Notes: generated by a model not told the origin, from the letters alone. A stretch of DNA of 6,590 nt from a bacterium (GCA_027449805.1 DAIDKY010000043.1:1-6590); one strand, 5' to 3'; shown: positions 1 to 5,776, counted from the stretch's first letter. Numbers and translations are program-made.

Positions 1-59
1 AATCATCGGGGGCCAGAAATATGATTGCGTTGGACGTGGTCTGGGGAGCTATCATTCCT

Positions 60-92
60 CTAACGTTTGGCCGTGAGGCCTCTCAATGTTAG
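60..92. repeat. Imperfect inverted repeat / hairpin upstream of the zinc-ribbon gene
   Basis: CTAACGTT (60-67) pairs with AATGTTAG (85-92) with one G-T wobble, and an inner hairpin GGCC-GTGA-GGCC lies at 69-80. No T-run follows, so it is not a standard terminator. It overlaps the proposed -35/-10 region at 67-95, so it could be an operator, or the 3' end of an upstream transcript. No gene could be assigned to 1-59; two short frames run in from the left edge, ending at 76 and 92, but neither is recognisable. Confidence 0.45.
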
Positions 93-95
93 AAT
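67..95 (+). promoter_or_regulatory. Probable promoter of the zinc-ribbon/bL25 operon
   Basis: TTGGCC (67-72) is separated by 17 nt from TAGAAT (90-95), which is preceded by TG at 87-88, giving an extended -10 (TGtTAGAAT). Transcription would start near 102, leaving a leader of about 18 nt that carries the SD GAGGGAG at 107-113. Confidence 0.5.
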
Positions 96-119
96 AGAGC
101 AGTAACGAGGGAGTACCTT

Positions 120-476
120 ATGAGCCACAAAAACCTGCAGGAGCTCATTAAGAACTTGCAAGAGTTCTACAAATGTCCCTCCTGTGAAACCAACTATCAC
201 TTCGAGGACATCAGGTTTTTGGGTGAGATCGAGGTCTACTGTTTCGTACAGCTGACCTGTCATGAGTGCTCGTTGCCGCTTCTGGCGACAGTCTCGGTTA
301 ATGGTAAGACTCGTCGTGGTCGTCGTAGTGACCTGCGTGCAAGCGAAGAGGCCAAGTTTGCTTCTCGTGGCGCCATCACTGCCGGTGAGATCGCTGAGTT
401 TCATCGCTACATTAGTCGCAGCAGGGGTGGCTTTAGCCCCAAAAGATCAAATAAGAACTCCAAACCTACTAAATAA
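120..476 (+). CDS. Small zinc-ribbon protein, function unknown, upstream of bL25
   Basis: This is a 118-aa protein with no family that I recognise by name. The sequence shows two cysteine pairs, C19-P-S-C22 and C47-H-E-C50, spaced as in a zinc ribbon with a beta-rich segment between them; C41 is a further cysteine. A leucine-rich helix covers residues 4-17. The tail (about 100-118) is basic, with many Arg, Lys and Ser, suggesting nucleic-acid or ribosome contact. The ATG is supported by the SD GAGGGAG at 107-113, 6 nt upstream. It sits 24 nt before the bL25 gene with no terminator between, so the two are probably co-transcribed. The open reading frame, SD and promoter make the gene real; a role tied to translation is inferred only from the neighbour and the basic tail. 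Confidence 0.8.
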   Translation: MSHKNLQELIKNLQEFYKCPSCETNYHFEDIRFLGEIEVYCFVQLTCHECSLPLLATVSVNGKTRRGRRSDLRASEEAKFASRGAITAGEIAEFHRYISRSRGGFSPKRSNKNSKPTK

Positions 477-500
477 TTAAACTAAATCCTAAGGACCACC

Positions 501-1190
501 ATGAACGATTTAATTTTGACCGCGCAGAAGCGTGAATTATCCGGTAAAGCCGTCCGGCGCCTGCGTGACGAGGGGCAGCTTCCGGCTGTCGCCTATGGTC
601 ACGGTACGGATCCCGAGTCTTTGACCCTCGATGCCAAATTAACTGAGCGCGTCTATGCCCAGGCTGGTTCGGCCAAGCTGGTTGGTCTAAAGCTCGGCGA
701 AGGCAAGTCTCGCAATGTTATTTTCCAGGACGTTCAGCATGACCCGCGCAGCGGCGCCATTATTCACGCCGACCTCTACATTGTTCGCATGGACGAGGCT
801 CTCGAAGCCGAAGTCCCGCTGCGCTTCGTGGGCGAGTCGACGGCGGTTTACCAGGACGAGGGAACACTGGTAAAGAATCTTGAAACCGTTGAGGTGCGTT
901 GTCTTCCTGGCGACCTGCCCGATTCTATTGAGGTCGATATCTCGGTTCTCGATGACTTTAGCAAGCAGATCAACGTCTCTGATCTTAAGATGCCGAAAGA
1001 CGTCGAGTTGTTAGTCGAAGATCCTGAGTCGGTCATGGTCGTTAAGGTAGAGCCTCCACGTAGTGAAGAGGAGATGGCTGATCTCGACGCCGAGGTTACC
1101 GAGGAGTTGCCGGAAGATGTCCAGGAAGAGGCCCCTGTCGTTGTCTCCGAGGAGAACGAAGGCGACGCCGACCGACGCGACAAGAAGTAA
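501..1190 (+). CDS. rplY: 50S ribosomal protein bL25/CTC (5S rRNA-binding)
   Basis: bL25 of the CTC/TL5 long form binds 5S rRNA in the central protuberance of the large ribosomal subunit. The 229-aa product has the L25 domain at about residues 4-95, with the typical start (LTAQKRELSGKAVRRLRDEG), the GQLPAVAYG segment at 25-33 and the conserved QDVQHDPRSG segment at 76-85. The TL5 C-terminal beta domain follows (about 100-185), including the EVPLRFVGES segment near 104-113. Residues 187-229 form a long, strongly acidic tail that ends in RRDKK; acidic tails are common in this family. The SD AAGGA at 491-495 lies 5 nt before the ATG. It is the second gene of an operon with the zinc-ribbon protein and is followed by a perfect 10-bp terminator hairpin. 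The identification is secure from domain order and motifs. Confidence 0.96.
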   Translation: MNDLILTAQKRELSGKAVRRLRDEGQLPAVAYGHGTDPESLTLDAKLTERVYAQAGSAKLVGLKLGEGKSRNVIFQDVQHDPRSGAIIHADLYIVRMDEALEAEVPLRFVGESTAVYQDEGTLVKNLETVEVRCLPGDLPDSIEVDISVLDDFSKQINVSDLKMPKDVELLVEDPESVMVVKVEPPRSEEEMADLDAEVTEELPEDVQEEAPVVVSEENEGDADRRDKK

Positions 1191-1215
1191 GCTTCGACTA
1201 ATCGATCGTTTTGTC

Positions 1216-1239
1216 AAAACTGGCCTCACGGCCAGTTTT
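1216..1239 (+). terminator. Intrinsic terminator of the rplY operon
   Basis: A perfect 10-bp stem, AAAACTGGCC (1216-1225) with GGCCAGTTTT (1230-1239), closes a TCAC tetraloop. The U-run is supplied by the 3' arm, and the A-run on the 5' arm makes the element symmetric. It starts 25 nt after the rplY stop. Confidence 0.85.
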
Positions 1240-1285
1240 ATGTTAATCTATGCGAAATCCGTGTTTGTGCAACCCTGCACCCGAA

Positions 1286-1292
1286 GAGAGGA
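1286..1292 (+). promoter_or_regulatory. SD that decides the TTG start of dgkA
   Basis: GAGAGGA lies 8 nt upstream of TTG 1301. The competing ATG at 1250 is preceded by an AT-rich stretch with no purine-rich SD. No convincing -35/-10 pair is visible in 1191-1300, so the kinase may depend on read-through or a weak promoter. Confidence 0.6.
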
Positions 1293-1300
1293 TTAGCACC

Positions 1301-1789
1301 TTGAGCGTAGCCGAGCCAGACGACCGTGGCGATGAAGCCGATGGCTCGTCTGACGGGCCATCACTCAGCGAAGTCCAGACATGGCGAGAGAAGCATGTCC
1401 TGGGAGATATGCTCAATATCTTCCATGCCATAAATGGTCTGATCAATCACATCTACTTTCCCAAGCCGTCCAAACACGATATCCTCGTGGGGCGAAAGCC
1501 CTCGGGACGCACGATCCAGCTCTTTACCCTCGTCTGTATCGCGGTGATCGTGGCAGCGAAAGTCTGGCGTCATATGTCGTATGCGCACTGGTCACTGGTG
1601 ATTCTAAGCGCCTTTTTCATCCTCGCTATCGAAGGCATGAATACGACGATCGAGATGATCTGTGATTGGCTTGAGCCCAAGTACAGTACGCACGTCAAAG
1701 CCATCAAAGATGCTTCTGCCGGAGCCGTCCTGATCGCCGCTGGTGGTGTAGCGATCATCTGGTCTCTTATGTTCTGGCACCCCCGCTAA
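1301..1789 (+). CDS. dgkA: Diacylglycerol kinase / undecaprenol kinase family (DgkA) membrane protein
   Basis: DgkA-family enzymes phosphorylate diacylglycerol or, in many bacteria, undecaprenol in the inner membrane, feeding lipid recycling and cell-wall carrier supply. With the TTG start the product is 162 aa: a polar acidic N-terminus (1-30), then three membrane segments at about 74-92, 98-118 and 141-160. The signature E111-xx-N114-xxx-E118-xxx-D122 ... K136-D137 has the same spacing as E. coli E69/N72/E76/D80/K94/D95, and the end (AIIWSLMFW) resembles the DgkA C-terminus. The usual upstream E-x-x-x-R element reads K66-P-S-G-R70, so the second metal-binding Glu (E. coli E28) is not in its expected place. 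I prefer TTG 1301 because GAGAGGA at 1286-1292 is a good SD; the in-frame ATG at 1250 has none and lies 10 nt after the terminator. The lipid substrate cannot be decided from sequence. Confidence 0.88.
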   Translation: MSVAEPDDRGDEADGSSDGPSLSEVQTWREKHVLGDMLNIFHAINGLINHIYFPKPSKHDILVGRKPSGRTIQLFTLVCIAVIVAAKVWRHMSYAHWSLVILSAFFILAIEGMNTTIEMICDWLEPKYSTHVKAIKDASAGAVLIAAGGVAIIWSLMFWHPR

Positions 1790-1793
1790 CTCC

Positions 1794-1818
1794 AGCCGAG
1801 CACCTCGCTCGGCTTCTT
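1794..1818 (+). terminator. Intrinsic terminator of dgkA, between convergent genes
   Basis: AGCCGAGC (1794-1801) pairs perfectly with GCTCGGCT (1807-1814) around an ACCTC loop, followed by a T-rich stretch (TTCTT). The minus-strand gene ends at 1837, so this hairpin sits in the 47-bp convergent gap. On the minus strand it lacks a good U-run. Confidence 0.75.
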
Positions 1819-1836
1819 CATGCCCAAAGAGGGGAC

Positions 1837-2241
1837 TCAGGCACGCGCAGCGACCTGTTCGTCGATAGCGTTTACCGCATTGCGGCCTAAACGCTCACTG
1901 CGACGTTTCTTGATGTACTTAATGAGCCCACAGGCCTGTTTTATGACGCCGATGTACTCGCTGCTTATAGCTGCGGCCTCGATTTCTGGTGTATCGGCAA
2001 GTAGCAGTTGTGTACGCTCGGCAGCCACGCGCGCCTCATTAAGCGCATCTAGCTTGAAACCGTAGGAGTTATGGCGATGCGCCTCGCTAATGTAATGCGA
2101 TACGGCACTACTTGCCCGCCTAAGATCATTGCCGAGCGGATAATGTGCATCTTGCGGAAGTTGACGTACCAATTCATAAACGCGGTCTTCTAGTTCGCGA
2201 GCAGTTACATAGATTCTTAGTTGTTGGATAGATTCGGCCAT
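1837..2241 (-). CDS. Four-helix-bundle protein (S23 / 23S rRNA intervening-sequence protein family)
   Basis: The 134-aa product resembles the S23/IVP four-helix-bundle family, originally found encoded in 23S rRNA intervening sequences but often chromosomal and of unknown function. Evidence is the pattern of helix 1 (about 8-29, ELEDRVYELVRQLP), helix 2 (about 37-57, LGNDLRRASSAVSHYISEAHRH, equivalent to the family's ...IRRAAVSIPSNIAEG...), helix 3 (about 61-83, FKLDALNEARVAAERTQLLL) and helix 4 (about 93-117), then a basic tail. The AEG turn of typical members is replaced here by SEA. The ATG has the SD GAAAGGG at 2249-2255, 7 nt upstream, and a strong promoter at 2282-2310. It is monocistronic. 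The fold is also that of Avd proteins of diversity-generating retroelements, but no reverse transcriptase or template repeat is present. Fold confidence is moderate to good; the role is unknown. Confidence 0.78.
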   Translation of the reverse strand: MAESIQQLRIYVTARELEDRVYELVRQLPQDAHYPLGNDLRRASSAVSHYISEAHRHNSYGFKLDALNEARVAAERTQLLLADTPEIEAAAISSEYIGVIKQACGLIKYIKKRRSERLGRNAVNAIDEQVAARA

Positions 2242-2281
2242 GGCAGGACCCTTTCTTTAGTGCTATGCACCCTCATGAATC

Positions 2282-2310
2282 AATATACCAAACAAAAGCC
2301 GAACACTCAA
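2282..2310 (-). promoter_or_regulatory. Promoter of the four-helix-bundle gene
   Basis: Read on the minus strand, TTGAGT (2310-2305) is separated by exactly 17 nt from TATATT (2287-2282). The start point would be near 2275, giving a leader of about 34 nt. This is one of the best sigma70-like matches in the window. Confidence 0.65.
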
Positions 2311-2314
2311 GTCC

Positions 2315-2340
2315 AAAAAAGAGACCCTCGGGTCCCTTTT
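2315..2340 (-). terminator. Intrinsic terminator of the small acidic gene
   Basis: On the minus strand AAAAGGGACC pairs with GGTCTCTTTT (one G-T wobble) around CGAG, followed by more T. It lies 4 nt after the stop codon of the 80-aa gene and insulates the next promoter at 2282-2310. The A-run and T-run on the two sides could make it bidirectional. Confidence 0.82.
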
Positions 2341-2344
2341 ATTG

Positions 2345-2587
2345 CTAATTATCTTCGATGAACAGCGACTGCTCCTGTTCTACTTGATGTTCGCCTTGAG
2401 CGCCGCTGCTGGTCTGCTCGTAGGTGTCCTGAGCCAAGCGCGAGACCTGACTGGCATCGAGCCCTTCGCGTACGTCGGTGTCCTCTACGTGGTCTTCTAT
2501 TTCTATGTCAAAGCCTTTTAGGTAGTCGCTAGCTGGAATCTCCTGATAAAACGTCTCGTACTCATGGAGATGATCATTATTAGCCAT
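2345..2587 (-). CDS. Small acidic hypothetical protein (80 aa)
   Basis: I do not recognise this protein. It is 80 aa, strongly acidic (rich in Glu and Asp, few Arg or Lys) and rich in Gln in its second half, with no cysteine, signal peptide or membrane segment. Residues 1-30 contain aromatic residues (Tyr, Phe) and may form helices; about 55-80 looks disordered (SSGAQGEHQVEQEQ). The ATG is supported by GAGG at 2594-2597, 6 nt upstream on the minus strand. A consensus -10 (TATAAT) lies upstream and a strong terminator directly follows, so it is a self-contained, probably well expressed transcription unit rather than chance ORF. The acidic composition suggests a binding partner or inhibitor, but nothing in the sequence proves that. 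Confidence 0.72.
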   Translation of the reverse strand: MANNDHLHEYETFYQEIPASDYLKGFDIEIEDHVEDTDVREGLDASQVSRLAQDTYEQTSSGAQGEHQVEQEQSLFIEDN

Positions 2588-2637
2588 ATCTCGCCTCGTT
2601 TAAACTTTTACTTTTACTTACCGCCAAAGCAAATATG

Positions 2638-2666
2638 ATTATAAGTGTACCTGTATAACGATCTTA
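2638..2666 (-). promoter_or_regulatory. Probable promoter of the 80-aa acidic gene
   Basis: Minus-strand TATAAT (2643-2638) is a perfect -10; 17 nt upstream is a poor -35, TAAGAT (2666-2661). The start would be near 2631, giving a leader of about 43 nt that contains two copies of AAAAGT. Confidence 0.5.
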
Positions 2667-2729
2667 TGCAAATCACTTTTCTGCCAAATGTAGCGTGAAA
2701 TTTTAGCAGATCTTTTGACATTATGACTA

Positions 2730-3911
2730 TCAACCCGATTGATAGAACATAAGTCCCAATTTAATCTGTAGCGCGTCATCAAAATGGCGCGGATCTAGAT
2801 TAATTAACTTCTTGGTCTTGTCCAGCCGGTAGATCAGGGTGTTGCGATGCACGTGCAGGGCGATGGCGGCATCGGTTAGGTTTAGACCATTGGAAAGAAA
2901 AGTTTGAACGGTCTTAAAGAGCTGCTCGTCGCGTATTAGCGGGGATAGAATCTGGTGAGCCAATTCGGCCTTACGGCTCTGCGAGGTATTGGCCAGAGTA
3001 ATAAACATGCCGACGTTTTTTATGTGGTAGACTTTACCGCGGCCCCAAACACGGCTGCCGACTTCCAATGCCAGTTTAGCGTCCTGGTAGCTCTTACGCA
3101 GACCCTGCAAGTCTGGATAATATTGCCCGATACCGATAGTAATAGGGTGTTTAAGTTGTAAATCTTGCAACATTTTCATAGCATATTCACCCTTTTCCTG
3201 CATAAAGCGAATAGTGTTCAAGGTAGTCAGGCTCTCGCCGCCGATGCCTTTAATCAGAACAAAGCGATCATTGCCAAAGTAGGCTACGAGATTATCCTGA
3301 TGGTTGTGAAAGCCCTTACGAAGAGTCGTTGCGATCTCTTCGCTGGCTTTAGCGATTCGTAGTTGGCGTTCTTCTTCGGATAGAGTGCGATATGTATCGG
3401 TTAGGCGCTGCTCGAAACCATTAACCTCGATTAGAATAATCGCTTGGGGGAGCTGCAGAGACAGTTGAAGAATATCGGCTTGACGATAGAGGTCTTCGAC
3501 ATTGCCGAGCGCAGGAGAAGTGAGGGCGGTCTTGAGGAACTCGGCGCGTACGACGTCGGTGCTTTGAATGTGGTCGAGCAAGAAGTTTTGATAGGTTATT
3601 ACCTCGGCTAATCCCTGGAGCAGCATCATGGCCTCGTTGGTGATCGGTCCCGCCTCGGTGTAGACGCCGAAGATCGCTACAGTCTGCGATTCATAGACGA
3701 ATGGCCACCATTTAATCTCGCGCCCATTATTTTCGGCGGTTTGAGTTTTGCCGGTTTGACTTACGCTCAAGGCTTCGGGTAGAAACGTTCCGCGCGCGAT
3801 ATCGCTGCCGGCCAAGAGGCGTCCTCCCAGATCAGTCAGGAGGAGGTCGCGCTTAAGGATAGCTTGGGCCTTGGTGACGATTTGATCGGCAAGATGCTGA
3901 TTAATCTGCAT
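2730..3911 (-). CDS. CdaR/PucR-family sensor-HTH transcriptional regulator (paralogue B)
   Basis: The 393-aa protein has the architecture of CdaR (sugar-diacid regulator) and PucR-type activators. An N-terminal ligand-sensing domain covers about 1-115 and keeps a CdaR-like element at 36-47 (SDIARGTFLPEA, compare the family's RIG..HEGA). A degenerate GGDEF-like domain covers about 152-290 (VAYFGNDRFVLIKG at 209-222, YYPDLQGLRKSYQDA at 264-278). The C-terminal PucR-type helix-turn-helix covers about 335-393, with HRNTLIYRLD at 355-364 and the FDDALQIK ending. No transmembrane segment is evident, so it is cytoplasmic. Its ATG lies inside the end of paralogue A (11-nt overlap) with GGAG at 3919-3922 as SD, so translation is probably coupled. 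No sugar-acid uptake or catabolic genes are nearby, so the ligand and target are unknown; glycerate or glucarate sensing should not be assumed. Confidence 0.88.
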   Translation of the reverse strand: MQINQHLADQIVTKAQAILKRDLLLTDLGGRLLAGSDIARGTFLPEALSVSQTGKTQTAENNGREIKWWPFVYESQTVAIFGVYTEAGPITNEAMMLLQGLAEVITYQNFLLDHIQSTDVVRAEFLKTALTSPALGNVEDLYRQADILQLSLQLPQAIILIEVNGFEQRLTDTYRTLSEEERQLRIAKASEEIATTLRKGFHNHQDNLVAYFGNDRFVLIKGIGGESLTTLNTIRFMQEKGEYAMKMLQDLQLKHPITIGIGQYYPDLQGLRKSYQDAKLALEVGSRVWGRGKVYHIKNVGMFITLANTSQSRKAELAHQILSPLIRDEQLFKTVQTFLSNGLNLTDAAIALHVHRNTLIYRLDKTKKLINLDPRHFDDALQIKLGLMFYQSG

Positions 3912-5028
3912 GGCTCGGCTCCACGAACTTAGTGTAGAGAATGGCCAGTTTAATCTGTACCGCGTCGTCGAATACCCTCGGGTCTAGTCCAAGGATCTCG
4001 GTAATGCGATCGAGACGATAAACTAGGGTATTGCGATGAATATTTAGCTGGTCGGCGGTACGAGTAAGGCTCATATCGAGGGCAAAAAAGGCCTCGAGCG
4101 TCTGGATGATCTCCGCGTTTTCGCCCAGGCGTTCGAGCAACTCACGGGAGAAGTAGATATTGGTTTCGTCGACTCCGGTCAAAAGCGGTGCGACTACGCC
4201 GAAGTCATCGATATGATAGATGCGGTCGTTATCCCACGTCTGTGTTCCCAGTTCAATAGCCGATATTGCTTCCTGGTAGCTTTGACGCAGGCCGTCTAAG
4301 CCCGGATGGTAGTTGCCGACGCCAATAGTGGTAGGGAACTTTAATTCGCTGCGGAGGATGGCGTAGATAGCGTTGAGTCCCTTTTTAAAACTATCCAGGC
4401 TGTCCGCGAGATCTTCATCGGAGCCAAGATCTTTGAGGATGCAAAAGCGGTTCTGGCCCAGATAGGCCACGACATTCTCGCGACTAGAGGTGTAGAAGGA
4501 GTCGAGAGCTCGTGTAATTCCCGACTTATATCGTATCAGTCGTGTCTCGCGATCGCTGGTGGGGTCCTGGCCTGGTGTCACGAGCTGGGGGTCCTTTACC
4601 TCGATGACAATCGCGATACGCGGTCGGCGCAGATCGATATCAAAAAGTCTGCCCTCTGCCACAGACAACGTTGTGTCGGGTTGGGGGCCATTTAAAAGAT
4701 CATAGATAAACTTATCCAAACGCTCGTCCTGACGTGGGATCTGCTCCAGAACTAGGCTTTGGTGCATTACCAGCTCGGCGATCGAGCGGATGAGCGGCGC
4801 GACCTCGTCGTGGTTACTCATCTCTTGAGTTAAAACGACGTAGCCTACAGTATGGCCGGAGTAAGAGAAGGGGATTGCCCAGGGGGTTTCGGCCAAATTG
4901 ATATCGTCCTCGTGACTCAACTCGGTCTCGGCCAGAATTCCGCCATTGGCATCGGTTATTACCAGGTCCTGACTCATCAGGGCACCGACTCTCACGCGAA
5001 TCTTCTGGGCAATCTGCTGACTAAGCAT
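3901..5028 (-). CDS. CdaR/PucR-family sensor-HTH transcriptional regulator (paralogue A)
   Basis: This 375-aa first gene of the regulator pair shares architecture and many motifs with paralogue B: a sensor domain at about 1-95, a degenerate GGDEF-like domain at about 134-270 (VAYLGQNRFCILKD at 187-200, YHPGLDGLRQSYQEA at 240-254), and a PucR-type HTH at about 315-375 (HRNTLVYRLD at 331-340, FDDAVQIK at 353-360). The sensor domain is shorter than in B: after ITDANGGILAE it lacks the R-G/H-E-G-A-like element, suggesting a different ligand or lost binding. The start at 5028 (MLSQQIAQK) is chosen because GAGGGAG at 5037-5043 lies 8 nt upstream and the sensor domain begins there, matching the start of paralogue B. 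The frame stays open to 5259, but that stretch covers the gam terminator and the gam 3' end. Function is regulatory by family; ligand and targets are unknown. Confidence 0.88.
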   Translation of the reverse strand: MLSQQIAQKIRVRVGALMSQDLVITDANGGILAETELSHEDDINLAETPWAIPFSYSGHTVGYVVLTQEMSNHDEVAPLIRSIAELVMHQSLVLEQIPRQDERLDKFIYDLLNGPQPDTTLSVAEGRLFDIDLRRPRIAIVIEVKDPQLVTPGQDPTSDRETRLIRYKSGITRALDSFYTSSRENVVAYLGQNRFCILKDLGSDEDLADSLDSFKKGLNAIYAILRSELKFPTTIGVGNYHPGLDGLRQSYQEAISAIELGTQTWDNDRIYHIDDFGVVAPLLTGVDETNIYFSRELLERLGENAEIIQTLEAFFALDMSLTRTADQLNIHRNTLVYRLDRITEILGLDPRVFDDAVQIKLAILYTKFVEPSHAD

Positions 5029-5049
5029 CGTCGTGGCTCCCTCACACTG

Positions 5050-5058
5050 GTAAATTAC
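5050..5058. promoter_or_regulatory. Possible operator: GTAAATTAC palindrome before paralogue A
   Basis: GTAAATTAC is a 9-nt palindrome 22 nt upstream of the ATG and 7 nt upstream of the SD. I see no convincing -35/-10 pair in 5044-5104 on the minus strand, so the promoter for the regulator pair is not located. The palindrome could be an autoregulatory site, but a 9-nt palindrome can occur by chance. Confidence 0.2.
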
Positions 5059-5098
5059 ACAATCAGCGTAGCTTGACAGGTAGTCCGCACGCAAGCAT

Positions 5099-5131
5099 AA
5101 GAAATACCGGCTCACGCGCGGCGTGGCCGGT
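5099..5131 (-). terminator. Intrinsic terminator of the gam-like gene
   Basis: On the minus strand ACCGGC-CACGC pairs with GCGTG-A-GCCGGT (11 bp, one bulged A) around a CGC loop, followed by the T-rich ATTTCTT. It begins directly after the gam-like stop codon (TAA at 5134-5132). It separates this gene from the regulator pair and argues against the longer start for paralogue A. Confidence 0.78.
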
Positions 5132-5746
5132 TTATGACTCGGTTGCAGGTTCAGGATCTGACGACAGCAGGCCTCTCTCGACGGCCTCCGTATAGAGGAA
5201 TTCAACGGGACGCGAGAAGCTGATGGGTGCGTTGTCGGGCCTGATGCTAAAGAAGACATCTCGTGCGATGTAGGCCACGCTCAGTTGAGCGATGATGTCC
5301 GCCCGCTCCTTGAGGGGATTCTTCTTGACCGAACGTTCCGTTTTTACGACCTCATCGAAGTCATCTTGTGTGATCTTGCCCGCAGCGAGTAGGGCCAGGA
5401 GTTCGGCTATGATTGCCTGATCATCACCCATGAGCCTGCCTTTACCACCTCTGTACCAACTGATGGTGCCGACATCGACCGAACCGGTCGCGGTGCCAGG
5501 TTCGACCAGCTCGTCACGGTGGGCTTCGGCGTAGGCGAAGACGGCCGCTGCCTGGTCAAGAACAAAGGCCTCGTCGATACGCGTCAGGCGACTGAGTTCT
5601 TTTTGATCCCTGCTGACACGTTCCTTATTCCTGGCGATTCGGCTCTCAAGGCGCTGCTTACGATTGGCGATAGCCCTCAGCCGTTTGCCGATGCGTTCTA
5701 CCACGACGGCAAGCTGTTCACGACTTTTGATATTGCGAGCAGCCAT
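5132..5746 (-). CDS. gam: Mu Gam-like host-nuclease inhibitor / DNA-end-binding protein
   Basis: The 204-aa protein resembles the phage Mu Gam family, whose members bind double-strand DNA ends as dimers, block exonucleases such as RecBCD, and are structurally related to Ku. Visible features: a basic N-terminal coiled coil (about 8-60, many Arg and Lys), a helix FAYAEAHRDEL (70-80), a beta segment GSVDVGTISWYRGGKG (88-103) matching the family's G-x-V-x-W-R strand, a helical middle (109-135), and VKKNPLKERADIIAQL to DVFFSIRPDN (140-172), matching the INKEA...DFVVTP end of Gam. About 30 residues extend past the usual Gam end (Mu Gam is 174 aa). SD AAAGGAG (5753-5759) is 6 nt before the ATG. No other phage gene adjoins; it stands between tRNA genes and regulators with its own promoter and terminator, suggesting a domesticated gene. 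The family call rests on recalled motifs, so it is moderately sure. Confidence 0.68.
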   Translation of the reverse strand: MAARNIKSREQLAVVVERIGKRLRAIANRKQRLESRIARNKERVSRDQKELSRLTRIDEAFVLDQAAAVFAYAEAHRDELVEPGTATGSVDVGTISWYRGGKGRLMGDDQAIIAELLALLAAGKITQDDFDEVVKTERSVKKNPLKERADIIAQLSVAYIARDVFFSIRPDNAPISFSRPVEFLYTEAVERGLLSSDPEPATES

Positions 5747-5776
5747 GGGCCACTCCTTTCCGAACAGATAGCAGGA

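Noticed and set aside
1250..1300. ATG 1250 as dgkA start
   Set aside because: It has no SD and lies right after a terminator; the extra 17 residues (RNPCLCNPAPEER...) do not resemble the family. It remains possible if the kinase has an unusual leader.
1837..2241. Diversity-generating retroelement built on an Avd-like protein
   Set aside because: No reverse transcriptase, no TR/VR repeat pair and no variable C-type lectin domain are visible in the window.
2727..2745. CTATCAA/TTGATAG hairpin across the stop of regulator B as a terminator
   Set aside because: The stem is only 7 bp, AT-rich, and lacks a following T-run on the minus strand; at best a weak element.
2715..2748. Plus-strand promoter beginning with a perfect TTGACA at 2715
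   Set aside because: No acceptable -10 lies 16-18 nt downstream and no plus-strand gene follows; likely chance.
2955..3362. Short plus-strand ORFs inside regulator B, and similar antisense ORFs in rplY, dgkA and gam
   Set aside because: They are shadows of strongly supported coding regions on the other strand or frame, with no SD or family match.
5029..5259. Longer 452-aa start for CdaR-like paralogue A (ATG at 5259)
   Set aside because: The extension reads through the gam terminator hairpin and 128 nt of the gam coding end, has low-complexity content, and lacks an SD. ATG 5028 has GAGGGAG and starts at the sensor domain.
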